A program made the translations under genes and the position numbers. 50,176 nt of DNA. It comes from Rubrivivax sp. (GTDB lineage: Bacteria; Pseudomonadota; Gammaproteobacteria; Burkholderiales; Burkholderiaceae_C). Below the pieces are notes generated by a model, which ran no database searches, was not told where the DNA came from, and worked only from the letters and a program-made list of their open reading frames with translations. The stretch covers positions 1 to 50,176 of the forward strand of contig JADYZZ010000048.1 of assembly GCA_020852865.1 (NCBI GenBank). The letters run 5' to 3'. Shown here piece after piece: positions 12,088 to 21,368 of this stretch; position 1 is the first letter of the stretch; each line of letters begins with the position of its first letter.

Positions 12088-13241
12088 GCGATGCGCTCGG
12101 GCTGGCCGAAGCGCTGATCGCCTGTCCTTCGGTGACGCCGGCCGACGGCGGCGCGCACGCGCTGCTGGCCGCGCGCCTGGCGGCGGCCGGTTTCGCCTGC
12201 GAACACCTCGACGCCGGGCCCGCGCCCGCCGACCCGGCGACGCGCGTGCACAACCTGTGGGCCGTGCATGACGCGACCCGGCCGGGGCCGACGCTGCTGC
12301 TGCTCGGCCACACCGACGTCGTGCCGCCCGGTCCGCGCGCGGCCTGGACGAGCGACCCCTTCGTGCCGACGCAGCGCGACGCGCGCCTGTACGGCCGCGG
12401 CGCCGCCGACATGAAGACCGCGGTGGCCGCGATGGTGGCGGCAGCCGAGCGCTTCGTCGCCGCCCGGCCTGCGCACGCCGGCCGCGTGGCGCTGCTTTTC
12501 ACCAGCGACGAGGAAGGTCCGGCGCTGCACGGCGTGCGCCATGTCGTCGAGGTGCTGCGCGCGCGCGGCGAGCGGCTCGACGCCTGCGTCGTCGGCGAGC
12601 CGACTTCGGTGCAGCGTCTGGGCGACACCGTCAAGAACGGCCGCCGCGGCTCCCTGTCGGGTCGGCTCGTCGTGCTCGGCCTGCAGGGCCATGTCGCCTA
12701 CCCGCAGCTGGCACGCAACCCGGTGCATGAGGCGGCGCCCGCCCTCGCCGAACTCGCCGCAGCGCAATGGGACAAGGGCAACGCGCATTTCCCGCCCACC
12801 AGCTTCCAGATCAGCAACGTGCATGCCGGCAGCGGGGCGCTCAACGTCGTTCCGGGCGAACTCGTGGTGGATTTCAATTTCCGCTTCAGCCCGGAGTCGA
12901 CTCCGGCGGCGCTGCGCCAGCGTGTCGAGGCGATCCTCGCGCGCCACGGCGTGCCGCATCGGCTCGAATGGACGCTCGGCGGGGAGCCCTTCCTCACGCA
13001 GCCCGGGCGGCTGAGCGCCGTCCTGGCCGACGTCATCCGCGCCGAATGCGGCATCGAGCCGCAGCTGTCGACCAGCGGCGGCACCAGCGACGGCCGCTTC
13101 GTCGCCCGCATCTGCCCCGAAGTGCTGGAGTTCGGCGTCGTCAACGCCAGCATCCATCAGGTCGACGAGTGGGTCGACCTCGCCGCCGTCGAGTCGCTGG
13201 TGCGCGTCTACCAGGGCGTGCTCGAGCGGCTGCTCGGCTGA
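12084..13241 (+). CDS. dapE: succinyl-diaminopimelate desuccinylase DapE
   Basis: Di-zinc hydrolase releasing LL-diaminopimelate from the product of DapC. 385 residues, M20 family. Metal and catalytic motifs: [13 protein letters not shown] (His ligand and Asp), [14 protein letters not shown] (bridging Asp), FTSDEEGPA (catalytic Glu and ligand Glu) and [11 protein letters not shown] with the C-terminal ligand region. The GTG start overlaps the pilU stop (GTGA). prmB follows after four bases, so dapC-dapD-pilU-dapE-prmB reads as one unit. Confidence 0.96.
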   Translation: MSDALGLAEALIACPSVTPADGGAHALLAARLAAAGFACEHLDAGPAPADPATRVHNLWAVHDATRPGPTLLLLGHTDVVPPGPRAAWTSDPFVPTQRDARLYGRGAADMKTAVAAMVAAAERFVAARPAHAGRVALLFTSDEEGPALHGVRHVVEVLRARGERLDACVVGEPTSVQRLGDTVKNGRRGSLSGRLVVLGLQGHVAYPQLARNPVHEAAPALAELAAAQWDKGNAHFPPTSFQISNVHAGSGALNVVPGELVVDFNFRFSPESTPAALRQRVEAILARHGVPHRLEWTLGGEPFLTQPGRLSAVLADVIRAECGIEPQLSTSGGTSDGRFVARICPEVLEFGVVNASIHQVDEWVDLAAVESLVRVYQGVLERLLG

Positions 13242-13245
13242 GCCT

Positions 13246-14133
13246 GTGACGCTGGCCGAGCTCGTCGGACAGATGGCCGCGCGCCTGCACGCGGCCGGTG
13301 TCGCCTTCGGCCACGGCACCGGCAATGCCTACGACGAAGCGGCCTGGCTCGTGCAGTGGCGCCTGGGACTCGCGCTCGATGCGTTGGCCGAGCAGGGCGA
13401 ACGCCCGATCACCGCCGCCGACGAGGCCGCCGTGCGCGCATGCGTCGCCGAGCGCATCGCGACGCGCCGGCCAGCGGCCTACCTCACCGGCGAGGCCTGG
13501 CTGCACGGGGTGCCGTTCTGCGTCGACGAGCGCACGATCGTGCCGCGCTCGCTCGTCGCCGAGCCGCTCGTCGACGGCACGCTCGACGCCTGGCTCGTGC
13601 GCGAGCCCGCGCGCGCACTCGACCTGTGCACCGGCAACGGCAGCCTGGCAGTGCTGGCCGCGCAGCACTGGCCGCAGGCGGCGCTGCTCGCCACCGACCT
13701 CAGCGGCGACGCCCTGGCGGTGGCGGAGCGCAACGTCGCGCGCCACGGCCTCGCTGCGCGCATCGTGCTGCGCCGGGGCGACGGCCTGGGCGCACTGGCG
13801 CGCGGCGACGGCCCGTTCGACGTCGTGCTGTGCAACCCGCCCTACGTCGATGCGGCGGCGATGGCCGCGCTGCCGCCCGAGTACCGCGCCGAACCCGCGC
13901 TGGCACTGGCCGGCGGCTCCGACGGTCTGGACTTCGTGCGCCCGCTGCTGGCCGGTGTTGCGGCCTGGCTCGCGCCGCAGGGCCTGCTCGTGCTCGAAAT
14001 CGGGCACCAGCGCGCCGCCTTCGACGCGGCGTTTGCGCGCCTCGAGCCGGTCTGGCTGCCCACCAGCGCGGGCGACGACAGCGTGCTGCTGCTCACGCGC
14101 GATGCGCTCGCCGCCGGCGGAGCCGGCGCGTGA
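13246..14133 (+). CDS. prmB: ribosomal protein L3 N5-glutamine methyltransferase PrmB
   Basis: SAM-dependent methylation of a glutamine in ribosomal protein L3. 295 residues. Helical N-terminal domain, then a Rossmann methyltransferase with ALDLCTGNGSLAVLAA (motif I, about residue 125), LLATDLSGDALAVA, and the glutamine-methylating NPPY signature in LCNPPYVDA near residue 198. The conserved IVPRSLVAEPL precedes the SAM site. The start is GTG. Placement after dapE favours PrmB over PrmC, which normally follows prfA. Confidence 0.93.
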   Translation: MTLAELVGQMAARLHAAGVAFGHGTGNAYDEAAWLVQWRLGLALDALAEQGERPITAADEAAVRACVAERIATRRPAAYLTGEAWLHGVPFCVDERTIVPRSLVAEPLVDGTLDAWLVREPARALDLCTGNGSLAVLAAQHWPQAALLATDLSGDALAVAERNVARHGLAARIVLRRGDGLGALARGDGPFDVVLCNPPYVDAAAMAALPPEYRAEPALALAGGSDGLDFVRPLLAGVAAWLAPQGLLVLEIGHQRAAFDAAFARLEPVWLPTSAGDDSVLLLTRDALAAGGAGA

Positions 14134-16190
14134 TCCAGCTGCGCGAGGTCGCGCTGCGCCGCGGCGCCAGGCTGCTGTTCGAGGGCGCGAGCTTCACCGT
14201 CAACCCGGGCGAGCATGTCGGCCTGGTGGGCCGCAACGGCTCGGGCAAGTCGAGCCTGTTCGCGCTGCTCGCCGGGCGCCTGCACGCCGACCGCGGCGAC
14301 GTCGAAATCCCGCCGCGCTGGCGCCTGGGCGAAGTGGCGCAGGCGATGCCCGAGACCGACCAGGGCGCCACCGACTACGTACTCGCCGGCGACCTGCCGC
14401 TCGCGCAGGCGCACGAAGCTCTGGCCGCCGCCGAGACCGCCGACGACGGCCACGCCATGGCCGAGGCGCATGTCGCGCTCGAGGAAGCCGGCGCCTTCGA
14501 CGCGCGGGCGCGCGCCGAGGCGCTGCTGCTCGGCCTGGGCTTCGAGGCAGCACGCCTCGATGCGCCGGTGAACCTGTTCTCCGGCGGCTGGCGCATGCGG
14601 CTGCAGCTGGCGCGCGCGCTGATGTGCCCGTCCGACCTGCTGCTGCTCGACGAACCGACCAACCACCTCGACCTCGACGCGCTGGTCTGGCTCGAGAACT
14701 GGCTGCAGCGCTACGCCGGCACGCTGGTCGTCATCAGCCACGACCGCGAGTTCCTCGACGCGGTGACGCAGGCGACGCTGCACGTCGAGGAAGGCCGCGT
14801 CACGCGCTACGGCGGCAACTACAGCGCCTTCGAAGCGCTGCGCGCCGAGCGCCTGACCCTGGCGGCCGCCGCCTACTCGAGGCAGCAGGAGCGCATCGCG
14901 CATCTGCAGCACTTCATCGACCGCTTCCGCGCCAAAGCCACCAAGGCGCGCCAGGCGCAAAGCCGCGTCAAGGCGCTCGAACGCATGGAGCGGCTCGCGC
15001 CCGTGCTCACCGCGGCCGACTTCAGCTTCGAGTTCCGCGAGCCGCCCGCGCTGCCCGATCCGATGCTGGTGCTGGCCGACGTGCACTGCGGCTACCGCAC
15101 GGCGGCGGCCGACGGCGCCGACGTGACCATCCTGGACGACGTGAACCGCACCGTGCGCGCCGGCCAGCGCATCGGCATCCTGGGCGCCAACGGCCAGGGC
15201 AAGTCGACGCTGGTGAAGACGATCGCCGGCGTGCTGCCGCCGCTGGCCGGACGCATCACCGAAGGCAAGGGCCTGGCGATCGGCTATTTCGCACAGCAGG
15301 AGATGGACCTGCTGGCCGAGGACGACACGCCGCTCGAACGCATGGTGCGGCTGGCGCGCGAGGTGTCGCCGCAGGCGCGCGAGCAGGAGCTGCGCAACTT
15401 CCTCGGCCAGTTCCGCTTCGACGGCGAGCGCGTGCACCAGCGCGTGGGCACGCTCTCGGGCGGCGAGCGTGCTCGCCTGGTGCTCGCCACCATCGTGTGG
15501 CAGCGGCCCAACCTGCTGCTGCTCGACGAGCCGACCAACCATCTCGACCTCGACACGCGCGAGGCGCTGTCGCTGGCGCTCAACGAGTTCGAGGGCACGG
15601 TGCTGCTCGTCAGCCACGACCGCGCGCTGCTGCGCGAGGTATGCGACGCGTTCTGGCTCGTCGGCCGCGGCCGCGGCGTCGAGGACTTCGACGGCGACCT
15701 CGACGACTACCAGCGCTGGCTGCTCGAAGCGAGCCGCACGGCAGCACGCGGGCGCGAAGCGGCGGCACGTGCATCGCCCGCCCCTTCGCCCGCCCCTTCG
15801 CCCGCGCCAGCGCGCCGCAGCGCGCACAACGCGCATGCCGCGCATGCACCACAAGGCGCCCAGGCTGCCGCGGCAACGCCCGCGGCCAGCCCGGCAGCCG
15901 CCGCCAGGCCGCGCGACGACCGCAAGGCCAAGGCCGCCGCGCGCCAGCGGCTGGCCGACGCCACGCGCGCGCAGCGCGTCGAACTGGCACAGGTCGACAA
16001 GCGCCTGGCCGCGCTCGCGGCCGAGCGCGCCGAGGTCGAGAGCGCGCTCGCAGCGCCCGGACGCCCGGGCGCCGAGATGGCCGAGCTGGCTCGCCGCCTG
16101 GCCCATGTCGCCGCCGAAACGGCGGTGCTCGAAGAGCGCTGGCTCGAGCTGCACAGCCAGATCGATTCGGCGCGCGCCACTGCCGGTTGA
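14130..16190 (+). CDS. ABC-F family ATPase (YheS/Uup-like)
   Basis: Soluble, duplicated ABC ATPase of the class that acts on ribosomes; no membrane segments. 686 residues from a GTG overlapping the prmB stop. Domain 1: Walker A GRNGSGKS, signature FSGGWRMRL, Walker B LLLLDEPTNHLD, switch His in ISHDREF. The inter-domain linker has the basic QAQSRVKALERMERLAP region. Domain 2: Walker A GANGQGKST, LSGGERARL, LLLLDEPTNHLD, VSHDRAL. A low-complexity Pro/Ala/Ser segment (PAPSPAPSPAP) leads to a C-terminal coiled coil, as in YheS and Uup. Which subfamily it belongs to is not settled by eye. Confidence 0.93.
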   Translation: MIQLREVALRRGARLLFEGASFTVNPGEHVGLVGRNGSGKSSLFALLAGRLHADRGDVEIPPRWRLGEVAQAMPETDQGATDYVLAGDLPLAQAHEALAAAETADDGHAMAEAHVALEEAGAFDARARAEALLLGLGFEAARLDAPVNLFSGGWRMRLQLARALMCPSDLLLLDEPTNHLDLDALVWLENWLQRYAGTLVVISHDREFLDAVTQATLHVEEGRVTRYGGNYSAFEALRAERLTLAAAAYSRQQERIAHLQHFIDRFRAKATKARQAQSRVKALERMERLAPVLTAADFSFEFREPPALPDPMLVLADVHCGYRTAAADGADVTILDDVNRTVRAGQRIGILGANGQGKSTLVKTIAGVLPPLAGRITEGKGLAIGYFAQQEMDLLAEDDTPLERMVRLAREVSPQAREQELRNFLGQFRFDGERVHQRVGTLSGGERARLVLATIVWQRPNLLLLDEPTNHLDLDTREALSLALNEFEGTVLLVSHDRALLREVCDAFWLVGRGRGVEDFDGDLDDYQRWLLEASRTAARGREAAARASPAPSPAPSPAPARRSAHNAHAAHAPQGAQAAAATPAASPAAAARPRDDRKAKAAARQRLADATRAQRVELAQVDKRLAALAAERAEVESALAAPGRPGAEMAELARRLAHVAAETAVLEERWLELHSQIDSARATAG

Positions 16191-16360
16191 GAGTCGGCGC
16201 GCGGCCGCCGATCGGGATCGAGATCGAGCGCGAGCACGCAGCGTGGGCGCCGCGGCGCTCGCAGGACGCAGGACCGCACCCGAGTCCGTCGAGCCGGGCG
16301 ATGCGGCCCGCACGCCTGCGGCCGGCGTGACGCGAAGCGCGAAGGGCTGGTCCTGCCTTG

Positions 16361-16414
16361 CCTGACGCGGTCCGGAGGCGGACCGGGCGGCAGCCCGCCC
16401 CGGGCACCGTCAGG
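16361..16414. terminator. nested inverted repeats (three-way junction-like), convergent terminator candidate
   Basis: Outer arms CCTGACG (16361-16367) and CGTCAGG (16408-16414) enclose two adjacent hairpins: CGGTCC/GGACCG (16368-16385, loop 6) and GGGCGG/CCGCCC (16385-16400, loop 4). The right outer arm contains the asparaginase stop codon. It sits between the converging ABC-F and asparaginase genes. There is no T-run. The remaining gap 16191-16360 shows no gene. Confidence 0.5.
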
Positions 16415-17372
16415 ACGTCCGCCGCCGCCGCAACGCGCCACGCTCGTGCAGCAAGTCGAGCAGCAATTCGATGCGCGCCTGCGGCGGCGTGAGTGCGCCG
16501 CACGAAGGCAAAGCGCCGGGCGGCGCGCCGACCACGCCGCCCAGCGGGCAGCGCGAAGCGCGGCGCACGCGCACGCCGGCGGCTTCGGCGCGGCGCGCCG
16601 CACCCAGCAGTTCGGCGTGCACGCTGCCGTTGCCGGTGCCTGCGATCACGATCCCCGCCGCCCCGGCGCCGACCAGCGCGTCGACGACCGCGCCGCGCGC
16701 GCCGGCGTGGCTGGTCACGATGTCCACCGCGGGCCAACGCGCGGCGTCGGGCCAGGGCCGCGCCGCCGCCGGGTGCAGCGTCGCCTTCGGCCAGGCACGA
16801 AACAGGCGCAGTCGCCCGTCTTCGAGCACGCCCAGCGGCCCGCCGTCGCCGCCGCCGAAGGCGTCGAGGCGGTAACCGTGCAGCTTGCGCAGATCGGCGC
16901 CGCACCAGAGCCGGCCGCCGAACGCGACGACGACGCCGCGCGCGCCGTCGGTGCCGGCCACCGTCACCGCGTCGAGCAGGTTCTGCGGGCCGTCGGCCGA
17001 CAGGGCCGTCGCCGGGCGCATCGCCGCCGTCAGCACCACCGGCTTGGACGCGCGCAGCGTGCGGTGCAGGAAGTAGGCCGTCTCCTCGAGCGTGTCGGTG
17101 CCGTGCGTGACGACGACGCCGCGCACCTGCGGCCGGCGCAGCAGCGCGGCCAGGCGCCGGCGCAGCAGGCACCAGGTGGCGTGGTCCATGTCCGAGCTGT
17201 CCAGGCGCGCCAGCGACTCGCAGCGCAGCGGCAGCGCCGCCAGCGCCGGCACGGCCGCCGCGAGCGCCTCGGGCGCGAGCGCTGCGGCCTCGTAGCCGAC
17301 ATGGTCCTCGGCACGCGCCGCCACCCCGGCAATCGTGCCTCCGGTGCCGACGACGACGATGGTGCGTTGCAT
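16410..17372 (-). CDS. L-asparaginase family amidohydrolase
   Basis: Hydrolyses asparagine to aspartate and ammonia. 320 residues. Both threonine active-site signatures are present: VVGTGGTIAG at the N-terminus and VVVTHGTDTLEETAYFL near residue 90, with a conserved AMRPATALSADGPQNL segment. No signal peptide is visible, so it is predicted cytoplasmic. It is divergent from lexA: its start lies 80 bases from the lexA ATG, and two LexA boxes lie between them, so LexA could repress it too. It ends in a nested inverted repeat. Confidence 0.9.
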   Translation of the reverse strand: MQRTIVVVGTGGTIAGVAARAEDHVGYEAAALAPEALAAAVPALAALPLRCESLARLDSSDMDHATWCLLRRRLAALLRRPQVRGVVVTHGTDTLEETAYFLHRTLRASKPVVLTAAMRPATALSADGPQNLLDAVTVAGTDGARGVVVAFGGRLWCGADLRKLHGYRLDAFGGGDGGPLGVLEDGRLRLFRAWPKATLHPAAARPWPDAARWPAVDIVTSHAGARGAVVDALVGAGAAGIVIAGTGNGSVHAELLGAARRAEAAGVRVRRASRCPLGGVVGAPPGALPSCGALTPPQARIELLLDLLHERGALRRRRTS

Positions 17373-17383
17373 TGGCGCGCTCT

Positions 17384-17399
17384 CTGGATGAAAATACAG
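17384..17399. promoter_or_regulatory. LexA box 1
   Basis: CTGGATGAAAATACAG fits the CTG-N10-CAG LexA operator of proteobacteria with an AT-rich core. It lies 53 nt before the lexA ATG and 12 nt from the divergent asparaginase start. Confidence 0.8.
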
Positions 17400-17402
17400 C
17401 CA

Positions 17403-17418
17403 CTGGATGGACAACCAG
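17403..17418. promoter_or_regulatory. LexA box 2
   Basis: CTGGATGGACAACCAG again fits CTG-N10-CAG, 19 bp (about two helical turns) from box 1, as in genes with paired LexA sites. An alternative lexA start at 17407 would lie inside this box, which favours the ATG at 17452. Confidence 0.7.
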
Positions 17419-17451
17419 CCTGCACGCTCGCCGCCGCAGGCCAGCCAAGCA

Positions 17452-18141
17452 ATGGACGATAGCCCCAAGCTCACCGAGCGCCAGCAGCAGATCCTCGATC
17501 TGGTGCAGAGCACGATCGCGCGCACCGGCGCGCCGCCCACGCGCGCCGAGATCGCGGCCGAACTGGGCTTCCGCTCGCCCAACGCGGCCGAGGAGCACCT
17601 GCAGGCGCTGGCGCGCAAGGGCGTCATCGAGCTGGTTGGCGGCACCGCGCGCGGCATCCGGCTCGAGCCCGACACGCTGCGCGCCCTCAATGCCGCGCGC
17701 CTGTCGCAGTACGGCAAGCAGTACAGCCTGCCGCTGCCGGGCATCGCGCAGCTCACGCTGCCGCTGGTGGGCCGCGTCGCCGCGGGCAGTCCGATCCTCG
17801 CGCAGGAGCACATCGACGCCACCTATACGGTCGAAGCCACGCTGTTCCAGCGCCGGCCCGACTACCTGCTCAAGGTGCGCGGCATGAGCATGCGCGACGC
17901 CGGCATCCTCGACGGCGACCTGCTCGCCGTGAAGAAGGCGGCCGACGCGAAGAACGGCCAGATCGTCGTCGCGCGCCTGGGCGACGAAGTCACGGTCAAG
18001 CGACTGCGGCGCACGCGCCAGGGCATCGATCTGATCCCCGAGAACCCCGAGTTCGAGGTCATCCACGTCGCGCCCGATGCGCTCGACTTCCAGCTCGAAG
18101 GCATCGCCGTCGGCCTCGTCCGCAACACGATGCTGACCTGA
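17452..18141 (+). CDS. lexA: SOS repressor LexA
   Basis: Transcriptional repressor of the SOS response that self-cleaves with activated RecA. From the ATG at 17452 it has 229 residues: [18 protein letters not shown] begins the winged-helix DNA-binding domain with recognition helix in [19 protein letters not shown]; the C-terminal S24 peptidase domain has the cleavage site as VGRVAAGSP (Ala-Gly), catalytic Ser in [12 protein letters not shown] and catalytic Lys in [14 protein letters not shown]. An in-frame ATG at 17407 is rejected because it lies in an operator. Two LexA boxes upstream imply autoregulation. The next gene overlaps its stop (TGATG). Confidence 0.97.
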   Translation: MDDSPKLTERQQQILDLVQSTIARTGAPPTRAEIAAELGFRSPNAAEEHLQALARKGVIELVGGTARGIRLEPDTLRALNAARLSQYGKQYSLPLPGIAQLTLPLVGRVAAGSPILAQEHIDATYTVEATLFQRRPDYLLKVRGMSMRDAGILDGDLLAVKKAADAKNGQIVVARLGDEVTVKRLRRTRQGIDLIPENPEFEVIHVAPDALDFQLEGIAVGLVRNTMLT

Positions 18142-18476
18142 TGGACCTGCCCGCACGCAGCGCGCAGCGCCGCGCCACCGCGATGAAGGCGCCCAAGGCG
18201 CACACCGCCGCCGAGTGCGAGCGGCTCGAGCAGCTGCCCAACGTCGGGCCGGCGCTGGCCGCCGACCTGCGCCTGCTCGGTATCCGGCATCCGCGCGAGC
18301 TGGCCGGCCGCGACGCCTTCGCGCTGTACCGTGCGCTGTGCCAGGCCAGCGGCAGGCGGCAGGATCCCTGCGTGCTCGACACCTTCCTCGCCGTCACCGA
18401 CTTCATGGCCGGCGCCGCGCCCCGGCCCTGGTGGGCCTACACGCCGCAGCGCAAGCTGCAGTACCGCGATCTGTGA
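18141..18476 (+). CDS. helix-hairpin-helix protein (pathogenicity-locus/mitomycin-resistance-like family)
   Basis: Small 111-residue protein. After a basic N-terminus, LEQLPNVGPALAADLRLLGI is a helix-hairpin-helix DNA-binding motif; the following ALYRALCQASGRRQDPCVLDTFLAV and the C-terminal WWAYTPQRKLQYR are typical of the short bacterial family called pathogenicity locus or mitomycin resistance protein, close in fold to the TfoX C-terminal domain (recalled from family knowledge). The exact function is not known. Its ATG overlaps the lexA TGA, so it should be co-transcribed with and translationally coupled to lexA and therefore DNA-damage regulated. Confidence 0.82.
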   Translation: MDLPARSAQRRATAMKAPKAHTAAECERLEQLPNVGPALAADLRLLGIRHPRELAGRDAFALYRALCQASGRRQDPCVLDTFLAVTDFMAGAAPRPWWAYTPQRKLQYRDL

Positions 18477-18638
18477 GCGGCCGCGCAGGCCGTCCGCCCG
18501 GTCACCGACTGCGGGTTTGCCCGTAGCCGGCAGGGCGCCGGGCGCCTCGCTTGGCGACCCGGCAACGATTTGCGCGTCCATCGGGGCGCTTCTCGTGCAT
18601 TTGTCCGCTTGCCCGCTGCGCGACGATCGCGCTCAGGT

Positions 18639-18666
18639 TCGGACCCCCGTGTCCGATATCACGGAC
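18639..18666 (+). promoter_or_regulatory. alternative hairpins directly before a start codon
   Basis: Three segments can pair two ways: TCGGAC (18639-18644) with GTCCGA (18651-18656), or GTCCG (18651-18655) with CGGAC (18662-18666). The second hairpin ends one base before the ATG of the next gene. No Shine-Dalgarno sequence is present. A translational switch is possible but unproven. Confidence 0.4.
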
Positions 18667-18667
18667 C

Positions 18668-19087
18668 ATGAAGTCGCTCGCCCTGCTCCACCGCACCCCG
18701 CGCCGCTCGACGCTCGGCGACGCGAGCAGCCTGCGCATGGAAGTGCGGCCGCCCTCGCTGTGCCATGCGCCCGACAGCGCCTGGCAGCGCATCATGTTCT
18801 GGCTGCTCGCGCCGGCGCCCTACGACGCGGCGCCTCCGCTCGGGCGAATGCCCTCGGTGCGCACCGACTTCCTGGCCACGATCGCCGACATCGACACGAG
18901 CGGCGCCGACGCGCTGCGCGAGCGCATCGCCGCCAGCGGCTCGCTGCGCGATCTGTGGCATCTGCGCTCCGAGCTCTACCGGATCATCGGCCTGGCGCAT
19001 GCGCAGGCCGAGGCCGACCGTCGCCTGGCGCTGCTGGCACGCCACTTCCCGACGCGCGCACCGCGGCCGCAGCTCGCGCCGCTCTGA
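18668..19087 (+). CDS. conserved-looking protein of unknown function
   Basis: 139 residues, not recognised. Mostly helical in appearance: an N-terminal basic part with WQRIMFWLLAPAPYDAAPP, then RTDFLATIADIDTSGADALRERI and LWHLRSELYRIIGLAHAQAEADRRLALLARHFP, ending in QLAPL. There is no signal peptide or clear membrane span, although the FWLLAPAP stretch is hydrophobic. Codon use matches neighbours. Alternative hairpins sit immediately before the start. The following small gene on the same strand, 16 bases away, is also unknown and ends in a similar FAPL tail. Confidence 0.65.
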   Translation: MKSLALLHRTPRRSTLGDASSLRMEVRPPSLCHAPDSAWQRIMFWLLAPAPYDAAPPLGRMPSVRTDFLATIADIDTSGADALRERIAASGSLRDLWHLRSELYRIIGLAHAQAEADRRLALLARHFPTRAPRPQLAPL

Positions 19088-19103
19088 TCCTGCCGCGACC
19101 GCG

Positions 19104-19427
19104 ATGCACCACACCCAGCCGCGCCACTTCACTCCCGGGGTCGGCATGGCCGCCGATCGGCGCGAGCGCATCGCCGCGCGCCGCGCCTTCGTCGGCCTGA
19201 AACTGGCGTTCCTCGATGCGCTGGGCGAGCTGCGCGGCCCCGAGGCGCAGTGGCTGCGCGCGCATGTCCTCGGCGCCGAGGAAACGGTCGATCTGTGGCT
19301 GTTGCGCGCGCCGATGTTCGAAGCGCTGGCGGCGCCCGAGCACCGGCCGCAGCGCCAGGCCCTGCGCCGCGCGCTGGAGACGGTCTGTCCCGACACGCAG
19401 CCGGCCAGCGCCTTCGCACCGCTGTAG
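19104..19427 (+). CDS. small protein of unknown function
   Basis: 107 residues, not recognised. Basic N-terminus (MHHTQPRHFTPGVGMAADRRERI), then a helical stretch ARRAFVGLKLAFLDAL and EETVDLWLLRAPMFEALAAPEHR, ending ASAFAPL. No membrane segment or cysteine pair. Close spacing to the preceding unknown gene suggests one transcript. A later in-frame ATG (MAADRR) could be the true start. A hairpin in the convergent gap follows. Confidence 0.6.
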   Translation: MHHTQPRHFTPGVGMAADRRERIAARRAFVGLKLAFLDALGELRGPEAQWLRAHVLGAEETVDLWLLRAPMFEALAAPEHRPQRQALRRALETVCPDTQPASAFAPL

Positions 19428-19493
19428 GCCCCAGACGGCGCCCGGTGCGCCCGCGCGCCGACACTGCGCCCGCTGGCGCGCCGCCGGCCAGCC

Positions 19494-19511
19494 CGCGGCA
19501 CACAAGCCGCG
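19494..19511. terminator. hairpin in convergent gap
   Basis: CGCGGC and GCCGCG arms with a 6-nt ACACAA loop, between the unknown gene ending at 19427 and msrA ending at 19515. No T-run follows. Confidence 0.4.
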
Positions 19512-19514
19512 CGG

Positions 19515-20057
19515 CTACGCCCGCACGCGTGCCCTGAACGTGCGCATGAACTTCTCGACCTTGGGCGCGACGACGAACGCGCAGTAGGCCTGCTCGGGGT
19601 GGTTCAGGTAGTAGCGCTGGTGGTAGTCCTCGGCACGCCAGTAGTTCGCCTCGGGCGCGAGCTCGGTCACGACGCGGCCGCCGTGCGCCGCATCGGCCTG
19701 CGCCCGGACCGCGTGCACGATCGGCTCCTGCGCCGCCGCATGCCAGTAGACGGCGCTGCGGTACTGCGTGCCGATGTCGTTGCCCTGGCGGCCCCTGGAG
19801 GTGGGATCGTGGACGGCGAAGAAGATCTCGAGGATCTCGGCCAGCCCGATGCGCGCCGGATCGAAGCGCACGCGCACGACCTCCGCGTGGCCGGTGCGGC
19901 CGCTGCACACCTGCTCGTAGCTCGGCCGCTCGGCGTGGCCGTTGCTGTAGCCGTTCTCGACGGCCAGCACGCCGTCGACGCGCTCGTACACCGCCTCCAG
20001 GCACCAGAAGCAGCCGCCCGCCAGCGTGATGAGTTCGGTTTGCGCGTCGGCTTCCAT
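19515..20057 (-). CDS. msrA: peptide-methionine (S)-S-oxide reductase MsrA
   Basis: Repairs oxidised methionine (S-sulfoxide) in proteins using thioredoxin. 180 residues from [15 protein letters not shown]. The catalytic motif [11 protein letters not shown] is at about residues 14-24, followed by the family blocks [47 protein letters not shown] and [10 protein letters not shown]. The ATG is preceded by GAGGAG at 7 nt spacing, which decides against the further upstream in-frame ATG at 20108. No msrB is fused or adjacent. Confidence 0.97.
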   Translation of the reverse strand: MEADAQTELITLAGGCFWCLEAVYERVDGVLAVENGYSNGHAERPSYEQVCSGRTGHAEVVRVRFDPARIGLAEILEIFFAVHDPTSRGRQGNDIGTQYRSAVYWHAAAQEPIVHAVRAQADAAHGGRVVTELAPEANYWRAEDYHQRYYLNHPEQAYCAFVVAPKVEKFMRTFRARVRA

Positions 20058-20112
20058 CGGTTCGCTCCTCGGGGCGGGCGCCACTGCGATCGAGGCGGCG
20101 CGCCGCATTCCT

Positions 20113-20137
20113 TACACTCGCGTCGGATTATCAGGAG
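20113..20137 (+). promoter_or_regulatory. gcdH promoter -10 and ribosome binding site
   Basis: A TACACT -10-like hexamer (20113-20118) is followed by AGGAG (20133-20137). The AGGAG abuts the ATG at 20138 but is 9 nt before the ATG at 20147, so 20147 is the likelier start. Confidence 0.5.
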
Positions 20138-20146
20138 ATGCCGCCG

Positions 20147-21343
<1,197 letters not shown>

Positions 21344-21368
21344 CGCGGCGGCCGGGCGCCGCGCCGCG

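Noticed and set aside
15777..15800. Short repeat in the ABC-F gene (Pro-Ala-Pro-Ser)
   Set aside because: It is simply the codon pattern of a Pro/Ala-rich linker in frame, not an independent element.
17407..17451. Longer LexA start
   Set aside because: That ATG lies inside the second LexA box, and the 15 added residues do not look like LexA.
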